Assembly (NCBI RefSeq): GCF_026125785.1
Contig: NZ_JAHCKL010000003.1
Location: 248,001-312,000 of the forward strand
DNA: 64,000 nt
Direction of reading: 5' to 3'
Source of the DNA: Hydrogenophaga sp.
Lineage (GTDB): Bacteria; Pseudomonadota; Gammaproteobacteria; Burkholderiales; Burkholderiaceae_C
Shown here: positions 39,415-47,838 of the stretch, piece after piece
Layout: every line of letters starts with the position of its first letter
Position numbering within the stretch: the first letter of the stretch is position 1
Made by a program: the position numbers and the translations under genes
Notes under the pieces: generated by a model
Databases searched by the model: none
The model's input: only the letters and a program-made list of their open reading frames with translations
Told to the model about the DNA's origin: nothing

Positions 39415-40176
39415 TTGAACTTCCCTCTCATCACCGATCCCCATTTCTACGCCGTCGCGGTGCCTGCCGTGCTCTTGCTGGGCATCAGCAAGAGCGGCTT
39501 TGGCGCCGGCTTCGGCTCGCTGGCCGTGCCGCTGATGGCTCTGGCGGTCAGCGTGCCGCAGGCTGCCGCCATCCTCATGCCGGTGCTGCTGCTCATGGAC
39601 GTGCTGGGCATGGCGGCGTTCCGCAAGAGTGTGGACCGTCGCCTGCTGTGGTTCCTGTTGCCTTCGGGGCTGGCAGGCATCGTGATCGGAACGCTGCTCT
39701 TCAAGTTGCTCGACGCCCGTGTGGTGGCAGGCATCGTGGGCGTGTTCACGCTGCTTTTCCTGGCCCAGCGCCTGCTGTTTCCGCCACGGCCTGACAGCCC
39801 CCCACCGCCGCGGTGGATGGGTTCGTTGCTCAGCGCCACCTCCGGCTTTACCAGCTTCATCGCGCATGCGGGGGGGCCGCCCATCAACGCCTATGTGATC
39901 CCGTTGCGGCTGTCTCCGCTGCTGTTCACAGGCACCATGGCGTACTTCTTTTTCTTCATCAATCTGGCCAAGTGGGTGCCCTATGCCTGGCTGGGCCTGC
40001 TGGATCTGCGCAACATGACCACCTCGCTGGTGCTGCTGCCGTTGGCGCCCGTGGGCGTGTGGATCGGTGTGAGGATCGCGCACCGCATCCAGCCCTCTTT
40101 GTTCTACAAGATGGTCTATACCGGTATGTTCCTGACCGGCTGCAAATTGGTGTGGGACGCGGTGGCGATACCATAG
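39415..40176 (+). CDS. TSUP family transporter (sulfite exporter TauE/SafE)
   Basis: A 253-aa membrane protein with about eight hydrophobic segments and the TauE/SafE pattern: LLLGISKSGFGAGFGSLAVPLMAL at the N-terminus and AHAGGPPINAYVIPLRLSP in the middle. These carry sulfite, sulfoacetate or other small anions. No ATG is available at the conserved N-terminus; a TTG at 39415 fits. A GTG or other start upstream would extend into the divergent region. Confidence 0.88.
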   Translation: MNFPLITDPHFYAVAVPAVLLLGISKSGFGAGFGSLAVPLMALAVSVPQAAAILMPVLLLMDVLGMAAFRKSVDRRLLWFLLPSGLAGIVIGTLLFKLLDARVVAGIVGVFTLLFLAQRLLFPPRPDSPPPPRWMGSLLSATSGFTSFIAHAGGPPINAYVIPLRLSPLLFTGTMAYFFFFINLAKWVPYAWLGLLDLRNMTTSLVLLPLAPVGVWIGVRIAHRIQPSLFYKMVYTGMFLTGCKLVWDAVAIP

Positions 40177-40242
40177 GGTTCCTTCCGCCCTCCCCGCCGC
40201 AACGTTCGGATGGGGGTCTACACACTCGCCAAGGAGCTTCAC

Positions 40243-40860
40243 ATGCCCATCGTGGTGGTTGCCAATCCCAAAGGAGGCGTGGGCAAGTCCACGCTGTCGA
40301 CCAATGTCGCCGGCTACTTTGCCCGCCAGGGACATTCGGTCATGCTCGGCGATGCCGACCGGCAGCAGTCGTCGGCCCTCTGGCTCAAGCTGCGACCACC
40401 GCAGGCACGACCGATCCAGACCTGGGAGGTGTCCGAGGACCAGGTGGGGCGGCCCCCGAAGGATGTGACCCATGTGGTGCTGGACACGCCGGCAGGCCTG
40501 CATGGCGCCCGCCTCAAGGACGTGCTGCGCGTGGCGGACAAGGTGCTGGTGCCGCTGCAGCCCAGCCTGTTCGACATGTACGCGACCCGCGCCTTCCTGG
40601 ATGAGCTGGCCGAGTCCAGCCGGGCCAGCAAGCTGCAGGTGGGGCTGGTGGGTATGCGCGTGGACATGCGCACCATTTCGGCGGACAAGCTGCGCGAGTT
40701 CGTGACGGGACTGGGGCTGCCGGTGCTGGGTGCCTTGCGTGACACGCAGAACTATGTGCATCTCGCCGCGCGAGGTCTCACGCTCTTCGACGTCACGCCC
40801 GGCCGCCTGCAGAAGGACCTCGCCCAGTGGCAGGGCATCTGCGAGTGGCTGGACCGGTGA
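40243..40860 (+). CDS. ParA/MinD-family ATPase (orphan)
   Basis: A 205-aa ParA-like ATPase with a deviant Walker A KGGVGKST, the DADRQQSS Walker A' region and LDTPAGLHG. No ParB gene follows, so this is not a chromosome-partition pair; orphan ParA proteins often position other cargo. The start has AAGGAG upstream. Its stop overlaps the GTG start of a MaoC-type gene (GTGA), an odd functional pairing. Confidence 0.9.
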   Translation: MPIVVVANPKGGVGKSTLSTNVAGYFARQGHSVMLGDADRQQSSALWLKLRPPQARPIQTWEVSEDQVGRPPKDVTHVVLDTPAGLHGARLKDVLRVADKVLVPLQPSLFDMYATRAFLDELAESSRASKLQVGLVGMRVDMRTISADKLREFVTGLGLPVLGALRDTQNYVHLAARGLTLFDVTPGRLQKDLAQWQGICEWLDR

Positions 40861-41315
40861 GGGTCTTCGAGTCGCTGGCCGAACTGGCGGCCTGCCTGGG
40901 CCAGGAAGACGTGGCCACGAGCGACTGGGTGAGCATCACCCAGGAGCAGGTCAACCGCTTCGCCGAGGCCACCGGCGACCACCAGTGGATCCATGTGGAC
41001 GTGGAGCGGGCCAGGGCAGGGCCTTTCGGGGGGCCGATCGCGCATGGGTTTCTGACACTGTCCCTGCTGCCGGTGTTTCTCGAGTCCGCATTGGACATCC
41101 GCGGCGTGCGCATGGGGGTGAACTACGGGCTCAACCGTGTGCGTTTCACCGCGCCGGTTCCGGTGGGCAGCCGCCTGCGCGCGCACCTGACGCTGCAGGC
41201 CATCGAATCCATCGAACGCGACGGGCGGCAGTTGACGTGGCTGGTGCGGGTGGAGCGCGAGGGCGCCGAGCGGCCTGTGTGCGTGGCCGAGTCGCTGGTG
41301 CGGCTTTATCCCTGA
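40857..41315 (+). CDS. MaoC family (R)-specific enoyl-CoA hydratase-like protein
   Basis: A 152-aa hot-dog-fold protein with the hydratase 2 motif (FAEATGDHQWIHVDVERA...GPFGGPIAHGFLTLSLLP), giving the catalytic Asp-His pair. Such enzymes hydrate enoyl-CoAs in fatty acid or polyhydroxyalkanoate metabolism. GTG 40857 overlaps the upstream stop codon. Length is normal for a single-domain MaoC protein. Confidence 0.9.
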   Translation: MRVFESLAELAACLGQEDVATSDWVSITQEQVNRFAEATGDHQWIHVDVERARAGPFGGPIAHGFLTLSLLPVFLESALDIRGVRMGVNYGLNRVRFTAPVPVGSRLRAHLTLQAIESIERDGRQLTWLVRVEREGAERPVCVAESLVRLYP

Positions 41316-41626
41316 GTGGCCTGGCGCGATGGCGTCTGGTGTTTGATGCGCACCAGTTGCTTGGGCTCAAGCCATCCTTCGAAACACTGGATGAGGTCGT
41401 TGATGCGTTCGGCCGCGATCGACTGGTCGTGCTGCTGCGAGATCACCTGGAAGGCGTCGTTGCGCAGCAGCCAGAGTTCCTGAGGGCTGCGTGCCTGGTC
41501 GATGCGGGAGCGCAGCCGTTGCGCGGTCTGGCTCGTGCAGTCCGCGACGCTGTGCACCAGCTGTTGGCGGATCATGGCCAGGTCTTTCAGACTGGCGGTG
41601 CGGGGTGGGCGCTGATGCGGCGCCAT
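41306..41626 (-). CDS. Hypothetical protein, unrecognised
   Basis: A 106-aa reading (start uncertain) that I do not recognise. It is rich in Gln and charged residues, predicted helical and soluble, e.g. MIRQQLVHSVADCTSQTAQRL and LWLLRNDAFQVISQQHDQ, with no signal peptide or membrane segment. Helical pattern and low Gly content look like real protein. ATG 41770 would give 154 aa, but that extension is Pro/Arg-rich and less protein-like. It overlaps the MaoC gene tail by 10 bp. Confidence 0.55.
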   Translation of the reverse strand: MAPHQRPPRTASLKDLAMIRQQLVHSVADCTSQTAQRLRSRIDQARSPQELWLLRNDAFQVISQQHDQSIAAERINDLIQCFEGWLEPKQLVRIKHQTPSRQATQG

Positions 41627-41810
41627 GTTCACCCCGAAGATCCGGGCAAGGGAAGAAATCAATTCGGTCTCCGGGCAGCCCGTGGATGGGCGAAAGGCTG
41701 GACCGACCCGATCCGGGATCACCGGCCGAGCCTGTAACAGGCTGCAAGCGTGATGTTCCGCGTTTCCCATGGCTTGTGAAGACGGGCGTCCCGCACCCGC
41801 GTGACCTGCA

Positions 41811-42284
41811 TCACGGAACTGCCCGGGAAAATCGCTGCTGGCGCCAGGCTTCGTACACCGTGACCGCCACCGCGTTGGACAGGTTGAGGCTGCGCTGGCC
41901 TTCGAGCATGGGCAGCCGCAGCCGCTGCTCCGGTGGGAAAGCGGCGCGCACGTCTTCCGGCAGTCCCCGGGACTCGGAGCCGAACACCAGCCAATCGCCC
42001 GCCGCAAAGGGGTTGTCGAACACGCTGTGGCTGCCGCGCGTGGTGAAGGCAAACAGTCTTTGCGGGTCCGGCGCCGCCGTCGCCAGAAAGCTCGCCCAGT
42101 CGGCGTGGCGGTGCACGTCGGCGTACTCGTGGTAATCGAGCCCGGCGCGTCGCATCAGCCGGTCTTCCATGGAGAAACCCAGGGGCTCGATCAGGTGCAG
42201 GCTGCAGCCGGTGTTCGCGCACAGGCGAATCACATTGCCCGTGTTGGGCGGAATCTCTGGGGCGACGAGGACGACGTGGAACAT
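41811..42284 (-). CDS. trmL: tRNA (cytidine(34)-2'-O)-methyltransferase
   Basis: A 157-aa SPOUT methyltransferase that modifies the wobble base of tRNA-Leu. Family motifs are VLVAPEIPPNTGNVIRLCANTG, LVFGSESRGLPEDV and LPMLEGQRSLNLSNAVAV, the last two forming the trefoil-knot SAM site. Start ATG 42284. Followed at a distance of 70 bp upstream by comF on the same strand. Confidence 0.95.
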   Translation of the reverse strand: MFHVVLVAPEIPPNTGNVIRLCANTGCSLHLIEPLGFSMEDRLMRRAGLDYHEYADVHRHADWASFLATAAPDPQRLFAFTTRGSHSVFDNPFAAGDWLVFGSESRGLPEDVRAAFPPEQRLRLPMLEGQRSLNLSNAVAVTVYEAWRQQRFSRAVP

Positions 42285-42354
42285 GGTGCTGGCGTTGAGG
42301 TGGGCTGGGACTGTACCGCGAGCCCATCTCGCCGGGCAGGTTGCGGGGCCTGCG

Positions 42355-43083
42355 TTACCCGGTTCTGGCAAACACCATCGCGCTCACGCGCGATGCGCCC
42401 GCCTGCAGCAGCGCCTGCGCGGCCGCGTCCAGCGTCGCGCCGGTGGTGCTGACGTCGTCCATCAGCAGCACATGCTGCCCCCGTATCTGCGGCGTCCGCC
42501 GTGGGTGCGCGGCGAACACGCCGTCCAGGTTGCGCAGACGCTGCTCGCGGGTGAGGCTGTGCTGATCGGGTGTTTCGCGCAGCCGCACCAGGGCATCGGC
42601 GCACGCCTGCGCGGGCAGGGGCAACCCCATGTGCCGCCCTTGCCGGCGCACCGCCTTGGCCAGTTCCCAAGCTTGGTTATGGCCTCGCCGGGCCAGACGC
42701 GATGCGGTAAGCGGTACCGGCACCATGAGTGCGCACCGGCCCAGCAGATCGCGCGCCCGCTCCTGACCCAGCATTTCTCGCGCGAAGACCCGGGCCCAGC
42801 CAGGCTCACCCTGGAACTTGAAGCGCGCGATCAGGCGGTCCCAGGGATAGGCGTAGTCCACGCTGGCCACGCAGGCGTGAACCGCCGACGGGTGCGCGCG
42901 TGTGAGGCAGGCGCCACACGCCGGCATGTCGTCGGCCATGGGCGCGGCACAGGTGGTGCATCGTCCCTGGGCACCCGCGAAGCAGCGGGCGCAGCCCACG
43001 CAGACCGGTTGGGCCGGCCAGGCGCCACACACCTGGCAGATGCCAGGCAACCGATCCATCCATGCGCGCCATATGCTGAACAT
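42355..43083 (-). CDS. ComF family protein (phosphoribosyltransferase-like)
   Basis: A 242-aa ComF/GntX-like protein with an N-terminal zinc-finger region of paired cysteines (CQVCGAW, CVGCARC, CTTCAAP, CGACL) and a C-terminal PRTase domain containing VLLMDDVSTTGATLDAAA. It is associated with DNA uptake or use of DNA as nutrient. Its ATG is only 38 bp from the start of the divergent BioC-like gene. Confidence 0.92.
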   Translation of the reverse strand: MFSIWRAWMDRLPGICQVCGAWPAQPVCVGCARCFAGAQGRCTTCAAPMADDMPACGACLTRAHPSAVHACVASVDYAYPWDRLIARFKFQGEPGWARVFAREMLGQERARDLLGRCALMVPVPLTASRLARRGHNQAWELAKAVRRQGRHMGLPLPAQACADALVRLRETPDQHSLTREQRLRNLDGVFAAHPRRTPQIRGQHVLLMDDVSTTGATLDAAAQALLQAGASRVSAMVFARTG

Positions 43084-43121
43084 GGGGCCAATATACTGGG
43101 ACGCTTTCCGCCCCCTGCCGC

Positions 43122-44060
43122 TTGACGGCGTCCCGATTGAACACGCCCCCCGAACCCGAAACCGCGGTGCCCGGCCTGGACCCGGTGGCTGCGCTGCGCT
43201 GGCAGCGGCACGCCCACGGCGACAGCCCCTGGCTGCACGAAGAAGTGGCCTCGCGCATGGCCGAGCGCCTGCAATGGTTCCGCGAACCACCCGCAAGCTG
43301 GCTGCACTGGGAGCCGGTGCGCGGCGGGGTACAGGCGCACCAGCGTTTGCGCAGCCTGTTGCCGCAGGCGCAGGCCTGGGTGGCCGCGGAGCGCCTGGAC
43401 GACGCCTTGAAAGCGACGCGGGAGGAAGGCGGTGCGGCCTGGAACCCGTTGCGTTGGGGGCGTTCGCGAGGGCCCCAGGCCGCCGATGCCCAGACCCGCG
43501 TGCGCATGCTCTGGGCCAACATGCAACTGCACATGGAGCCACGCCCGCAAGCGCTCATCCGCCGCTGGCACGCCCACATCGAGACCGATGGTTTCCTGAT
43601 GTTCTCCTGCCTCGGCCCGGACAGCCTGCGCGAGCTGCGAACCGTCTACGCGCAGGCTGGCTGGCCCGCGCCCTCTCACGACTTCACCGACATGCACGAC
43701 TGGGGCGACATGCTGGTGCACAACGGCTTTGCCGAACCGGTGATGGACATGGAGCGCATCACCTTGTCGTACAGCGGCGCGCAGCCGCTGCTGGAGGAGT
43801 TGCGGGGCCTGGGGCGCAATCTGTCGGAACGGCGTTTCACCGCCTGCCGTTCGAGGGCCTGGCGAGAACACCTGTGCCAAGCCATCGAAGCCGGCCTGCC
43901 CCGCTCGCCCGATGGGCGGCTGCTGCTGACCTTCGAGGTGATCTACGGCCATGCCTACAAGCCGGTGCCGCGCGTCGCGCTGGCTCCGGACACGGCCGTG
44001 TCCATGGAAGACATGCGCGCCATGTTGCGCCAGCAGCGCCGCCGCGACAGCGCTGCCTGA
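43122..44060 (+). CDS. BioC-like protein with degenerate SAM-binding site
   Basis: A 312-aa protein resembling malonyl-ACP O-methyltransferase BioC in its C-terminal half (HIETDGFLMFSCLGPDSLRELR, DMHDWGDMLVHNGFAEPVMDME). In the N-terminal half the expected DLGCGxG loop is absent, replaced by WLHWEPVRGG, so methyltransferase activity is doubtful. A biotin-synthesis role is inherited from family names only. The start is a TTG (43122); a second TTG five codons on is equally possible. It shares a 38-bp divergent promoter region with comF. Confidence 0.75.
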   Translation: MTASRLNTPPEPETAVPGLDPVAALRWQRHAHGDSPWLHEEVASRMAERLQWFREPPASWLHWEPVRGGVQAHQRLRSLLPQAQAWVAAERLDDALKATREEGGAAWNPLRWGRSRGPQAADAQTRVRMLWANMQLHMEPRPQALIRRWHAHIETDGFLMFSCLGPDSLRELRTVYAQAGWPAPSHDFTDMHDWGDMLVHNGFAEPVMDMERITLSYSGAQPLLEELRGLGRNLSERRFTACRSRAWREHLCQAIEAGLPRSPDGRLLLTFEVIYGHAYKPVPRVALAPDTAVSMEDMRAMLRQQRRRDSAA

Positions 44061-44207
44061 GCCCGGGCACGGTCCGTGCGTGTGGCGGATCGCCTGCGAA
44101 TCCGCAGTGCCCCACTCCGATGTGGCGGTACTGCGGGGGGCAGGCGGTAGAGCGCCGCTACAATGCGAGGTTGTCGTTTCGTCAAGGGCATCTTCCCTGC
44201 ATCGGCG

Positions 44208-44711
44208 ATGAACAGGTGGTGGTCGGTGAACCAGGCCCGCAGCGGTTCCTTTCGCTTTGCGACCCAGTCCGATGTGGGGCTGGAATGGTCGCTCAAGCGC
44301 AACTGTTCCGTCACGCCCGCGCAACTGGCCTGGCTCTATGCGTCGCTGTGCCTGGTGTCGCTGGGTGTTGCGGTTGGCTTCTGGTCCATGGGGGCCACGC
44401 TGGTGCTGCCTTTCGCCGCGCTGGAAGTGGTGACCGTGGGGCTGGCGTTTCTGGTGTACGCCCGCCATGCCGCCGATGCCGAGCGCATCCGCCTGGTGGA
44501 TGGCCGGCTGGTCGTGGAACTGGAGACGGCGGGCAGGATAGAGCGGTGCGAATTCGCCCGCGAGTGGGTGAGGGTGGAGCCGCAACCGGGCGACGGTCAG
44601 ATGATCGAAGTCCGGGGTGGGGGGCGGTCGGTCAGGGTGGGGCGTTTCGTGCGTTCCGAACTCCGGTCGCAACTGGCCGGCGAGATCCGCTTCGCGCTGC
44701 GCGGTGGGTGA
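44208..44711 (+). CDS. DUF2244 membrane protein upstream of the oxidase operon
   Basis: A 167-aa protein with two close hydrophobic helices (AWLYASLCLVSLGVAVGFW; LVLPFAALEVVTVGLAFLVYA) and a C-terminal PH-like domain, the DUF2244 pattern. It is frequently found before coxB in proteobacteria but has no known function. ATG 44208 is chosen because NRWWS begins the conserved part; an ATG 15 codons upstream is possible. Confidence 0.85.
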   Translation: MNRWWSVNQARSGSFRFATQSDVGLEWSLKRNCSVTPAQLAWLYASLCLVSLGVAVGFWSMGATLVLPFAALEVVTVGLAFLVYARHAADAERIRLVDGRLVVELETAGRIERCEFAREWVRVEPQPGDGQMIEVRGGGRSVRVGRFVRSELRSQLAGEIRFALRGG

Positions 44712-44764
44712 GTGCTTTGGGTGGGTTTCGGTGGCGAGCCCGGGAAAATTTGTTCTAATCGGCA

Positions 44765-44778
44765 TTGATATAAATCAA
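44765..44778 (+). promoter_or_regulatory. Perfect FNR/Anr box before coxB
   Basis: TTGAT-ATAA-ATCAA is an exact match to the FNR/Anr consensus, centred about 30 bp before the coxB start and just downstream of a TCTAAT that could be the -10 (44754-44759). That places the box at the transcription start, where binding would repress the high-oxygen aa3 oxidase when oxygen is low. The repression is inference from position. Confidence 0.75.
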
Positions 44779-44801
44779 TACTTATATTTGAGGCGCAAAA
44801 A

Positions 44802-46007
44802 GTGAGTACGACGAAGAAAACGCTGCATTCCCTGCGAAACCGGTGGTCCACGCTCCGCGCCGCGGGAGCCACCTTGGTGCTGGGGGCCGGCGTTTGGACC
44901 TCGGTGGCGGCCCAGCCGGTCGGCAACCTGCCTGGCGGCCCGGCAGTCAACCAGTTGAACTTCCATCCCCCAGCGACCCGCATTGCCGAAGAGCAGCACT
45001 GGCTGCACTGGTTCATGATGGGCATCTGCGCGGTGATCTTCGTCGTCGTCTTTGGGGTGATGTTCTATTCCATCCTCAAGCACCGCAAATCGGTGGGCCA
45101 CAAGTCGAAGACCCTGGCCGAACCGATCTGGGTGGAACTGGGCTGGACCATCGTGCCGCTGCTGATCGTGATCGGCATGGCCTTGCCGGCCACCAAGGTG
45201 CTGGTGGCCCAGAAGGACACCACCAACAGCGACCTCACCATCAAGGCCACGGGCATGCAGTGGAAGTGGGGCTACGACTACATCAAGGGCGAAGGCGAAG
45301 GCATCGGCTTCCTCTCCACGCTGGACAACAGCCACCGCGTGATGTCCAACAGCGGCAAGCCCGAAGCCACCATCGACTACCTGCTCAAGGTGGACAACCC
45401 GCTGGTGGTTCCGGTCAACAAGAAGGTCCGCATCATCACCACCGCCAACGACGTGATCCACGCCTGGATGGTGCCGGCCTTCGGCGTCAAGCAGGATGCG
45501 ATTCCCGGCTTCGTACGCGACACCTGGTTCCGTGCCGAGAAGACCGGTGATTTCTACGGCCAATGCGCCGAGCTCTGTGGCAAGGAGCATGCCTACATGC
45601 CCATCCACGTGAAAGTGGTGAGCGCCGAGGATTACACCGCCTGGGTGACCAAGCAGAAGAAGGCCATGGCCGCCGCCGCGGATGACCCGAGCAAGGTCTG
45701 GACGCTGGCCGACCTGGTCAAGCGCGGCGAGTCCGTCTACGCCGCCAACTGCGCGGCCTGCCACCAGGCCAACGGCAAGGGCGCCGGCCCGATCAAGCCG
45801 CTGGATGGTTCCGCCATCGTCACCGCCACCGACCACGGCAAGATGATCGAGGTGCTGCTGCATGGTGCGAACAATGGCGCCATGCCTGCCTGGAATCGGC
45901 TCTCGGACACCGAACTGGCCGCCGTCATGACCTTTGCCAAGAACAACTGGTCGAACAAGACCGAGCAGATCGTGCAGCCCGCCGAAGTGCTGGCCGCCCG
46001 CAAGTGA
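44802..46007 (+). CDS. coxB: Cytochrome c oxidase subunit II with fused cytochrome c domain
   Basis: A 401-aa subunit II of an aa3-type oxidase. It has a signal segment, two transmembrane helices (HWFMMGICAVIFVVVFGVMFYS; VELGWTIVPLLIVIGMALPA), a CuA domain with GQCAELCGKEHAYMP giving the copper ligands, and a C-terminal cytochrome c domain (CAACH, then GAMPAWNRL), so electrons can enter through a built-in haem. GTG 44802 is the only start at the conserved N-terminus. First gene of the oxidase operon, under the FNR box. Confidence 0.95.
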   Translation: MSTTKKTLHSLRNRWSTLRAAGATLVLGAGVWTSVAAQPVGNLPGGPAVNQLNFHPPATRIAEEQHWLHWFMMGICAVIFVVVFGVMFYSILKHRKSVGHKSKTLAEPIWVELGWTIVPLLIVIGMALPATKVLVAQKDTTNSDLTIKATGMQWKWGYDYIKGEGEGIGFLSTLDNSHRVMSNSGKPEATIDYLLKVDNPLVVPVNKKVRIITTANDVIHAWMVPAFGVKQDAIPGFVRDTWFRAEKTGDFYGQCAELCGKEHAYMPIHVKVVSAEDYTAWVTKQKKAMAAAADDPSKVWTLADLVKRGESVYAANCAACHQANGKGAGPIKPLDGSAIVTATDHGKMIEVLLHGANNGAMPAWNRLSDTELAAVMTFAKNNWSNKTEQIVQPAEVLAARK

Positions 46008-46048
46008 TCTGTCTGGCAGAACAACATTGAGTCTCTAAGGAATCGATC

Positions 46049-47668
46049 ATGAGTGCAGTTCTTGACCACCACGACGCACACGGCCACGATCACGACCACC
46101 ACGCCCCCACGGGCTGGCGCCGCTGGGTCTATGCCACCAACCACAAGGACATCGGTACGCTGTACCTGCTGTTCGCCTTCACCATGCTGATGGTGGGCGG
46201 CGTGCTGGCCCTGCTGATCCGCGCCGAGCTGTTCAAGCCGGGCCTGCAACTGGTGAACCCCGAGCTGTTCAACCAGCTCACCACCATGCACGGCCTGATC
46301 ATGGTGTTCGGCGCCATCATGCCGGCCTTCGTGGGCTTTGCGAACTGGATGATTCCGCTGCAGATCGGTGCTTCCGACATGGCCTTTGCGCGGATGAACA
46401 ACTTCAGCTTCTGGCTGATGATTCCCGCGGCCATCATGCTCGTGGCCTCGTTCTTCATGCCGGGTGGCGCACCGGCGGCCGGCTGGACGCTGTATGCGCC
46501 GCTGACCCTGCAGATGGGGCCGTCGATGGACGCTGGCATCTTCGCCATGCACATCCTCGGCGCCTCGTCCATCATGGGCTCGATCAACATCATCGTGACC
46601 ATCCTGAACATGCGCGCCCCCGGCATGACGCTGATGAAGATGCCCATGTTCTGCTGGACCTGGCTCATCACCGCGTACCTGCTGATCGCCGTGATGCCCG
46701 TGCTGGCCGGCGCGATCACCATGACGCTGACCGACCGCCATTTCGGCACCAGCTTCTTCAACCCCGCCGGCGGCGGCGATCCGGTGATGTACCAGCACAT
46801 CTTCTGGTTCTTCGGCCACCCCGAGGTGTACATCATGATCCTGCCGGCCTTCGGCATCGTGAGCCAGGTCGTGCCGGCCTTTGCGCGCAAGAAGCTGTTT
46901 GGCTACGCCTCCATGGTCTATGCCACCGGTTCCATCGCCATCCTGTCCTTCGTCGTGTGGGCGCACCACATGTTCACCACCGGCATGCCGGTGACGGGCC
47001 AGTTGTTCTTCATGTACTCGACCATGCTGATCGCCGTGCCCACGGGCGTGAAGATCTTCAACTGGATCGCGACCATGTGGAAGGGCTCCATGACCTTCGA
47101 GACGCCCATGCTGTGGGCCGTCGGCTTCATCTTCGTGTTCACCATCGGCGGCTTCACCGGCCTGATCCTCTCCGTCGCGCCGATCGACATCCAGATGCAG
47201 GACACCTATTACGTGGTGGCCCACTTCCACTACGTGCTGGTGGCGGGCTCGCTGTTTGCCATGTTCTCGGGCATCTACTACTGGCTGCCCAAGTGGACGG
47301 GCGTGATGTACAGCGAGAGGCGCGGCAAGATCCACTTCTGGTGGTCGATGATCTCCTTCAACTTCACCTTCTTCCCGATGCACTTCCTGGGTCTGGCCGG
47401 CATGCCCCGCCGCTATGCCGACTACCCGATGCAGTTCGCGGACTTCAACGCCGTCGCTTCCGTGGGTGCCTTCGGTTTCGGCCTGGCCCAGGTCTACTTC
47501 TTCCTCGCCGTGATCGTGCCGGCCATGCGTGGCAAGGGCGAGAAGGCGGTGCAGAAGCCCTGGGAAGGTGCGGAAGGCCTGGAGTGGGAAGTGCCCTCGC
47601 CCGCACCTTTCCACACCTTCGAGAACCCGCCCAAGCTGGACGCCACCGCCACCAAGGTGATTGGCTGA
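46049..47668 (+). CDS. coxA: Cytochrome c oxidase subunit I
   Basis: The 539-aa catalytic subunit with twelve transmembrane helices. Ligand and proton-path motifs are standard: TTMHGLIMVFG (haem a His), WFFGHPEVYI (CuB His and the cross-linked Tyr region), VWAHHMFTTG, and VVAHFHYVLVAGS (haem a3/haem a His). A His-rich N-terminal tail (HHDAHGHDHDHHAP) is notable and could bind copper. RBS TAAGGA lies 6-11 bp before the ATG. Confidence 0.97.
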   Translation: MSAVLDHHDAHGHDHDHHAPTGWRRWVYATNHKDIGTLYLLFAFTMLMVGGVLALLIRAELFKPGLQLVNPELFNQLTTMHGLIMVFGAIMPAFVGFANWMIPLQIGASDMAFARMNNFSFWLMIPAAIMLVASFFMPGGAPAAGWTLYAPLTLQMGPSMDAGIFAMHILGASSIMGSINIIVTILNMRAPGMTLMKMPMFCWTWLITAYLLIAVMPVLAGAITMTLTDRHFGTSFFNPAGGGDPVMYQHIFWFFGHPEVYIMILPAFGIVSQVVPAFARKKLFGYASMVYATGSIAILSFVVWAHHMFTTGMPVTGQLFFMYSTMLIAVPTGVKIFNWIATMWKGSMTFETPMLWAVGFIFVFTIGGFTGLILSVAPIDIQMQDTYYVVAHFHYVLVAGSLFAMFSGIYYWLPKWTGVMYSERRGKIHFWWSMISFNFTFFPMHFLGLAGMPRRYADYPMQFADFNAVASVGAFGFGLAQVYFFLAVIVPAMRGKGEKAVQKPWEGAEGLEWEVPSPAPFHTFENPPKLDATATKVIG

Positions 47669-47705
47669 AGCAGCAGACCCTAGAGACACCGGACCGCACA
47701 CCGCC

Positions 47706-47819
47706 ATGACCACACCCGAACAGAAGAAGAACAACCTGCGCCTGGGGCTGATCCTGGCCTCGGTGGCGCTGGTGTTCTTCCTGGGCTTCATTGGCAAGAT
47801 GGTTCTGCTGGGCGGCTGA
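47706..47819 (+). CDS. Small cytochrome oxidase assembly protein
   Basis: A 37-aa single-helix membrane protein (EQKKNNLRLGLILASVALVFFLGFIGKMVLLGG) between coxA and ctaG. The same kind of gene is annotated in this position in Burkholderiales as 'cytochrome oxidase small assembly protein'. A short hydrophilic N-terminus is followed by one helix, as in subunit IV-like peptides. Confidence 0.8.
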   Translation: MTTPEQKKNNLRLGLILASVALVFFLGFIGKMVLLGG

Positions 47820-47838
47820 AGCCCGAAGGACGGCGCGC

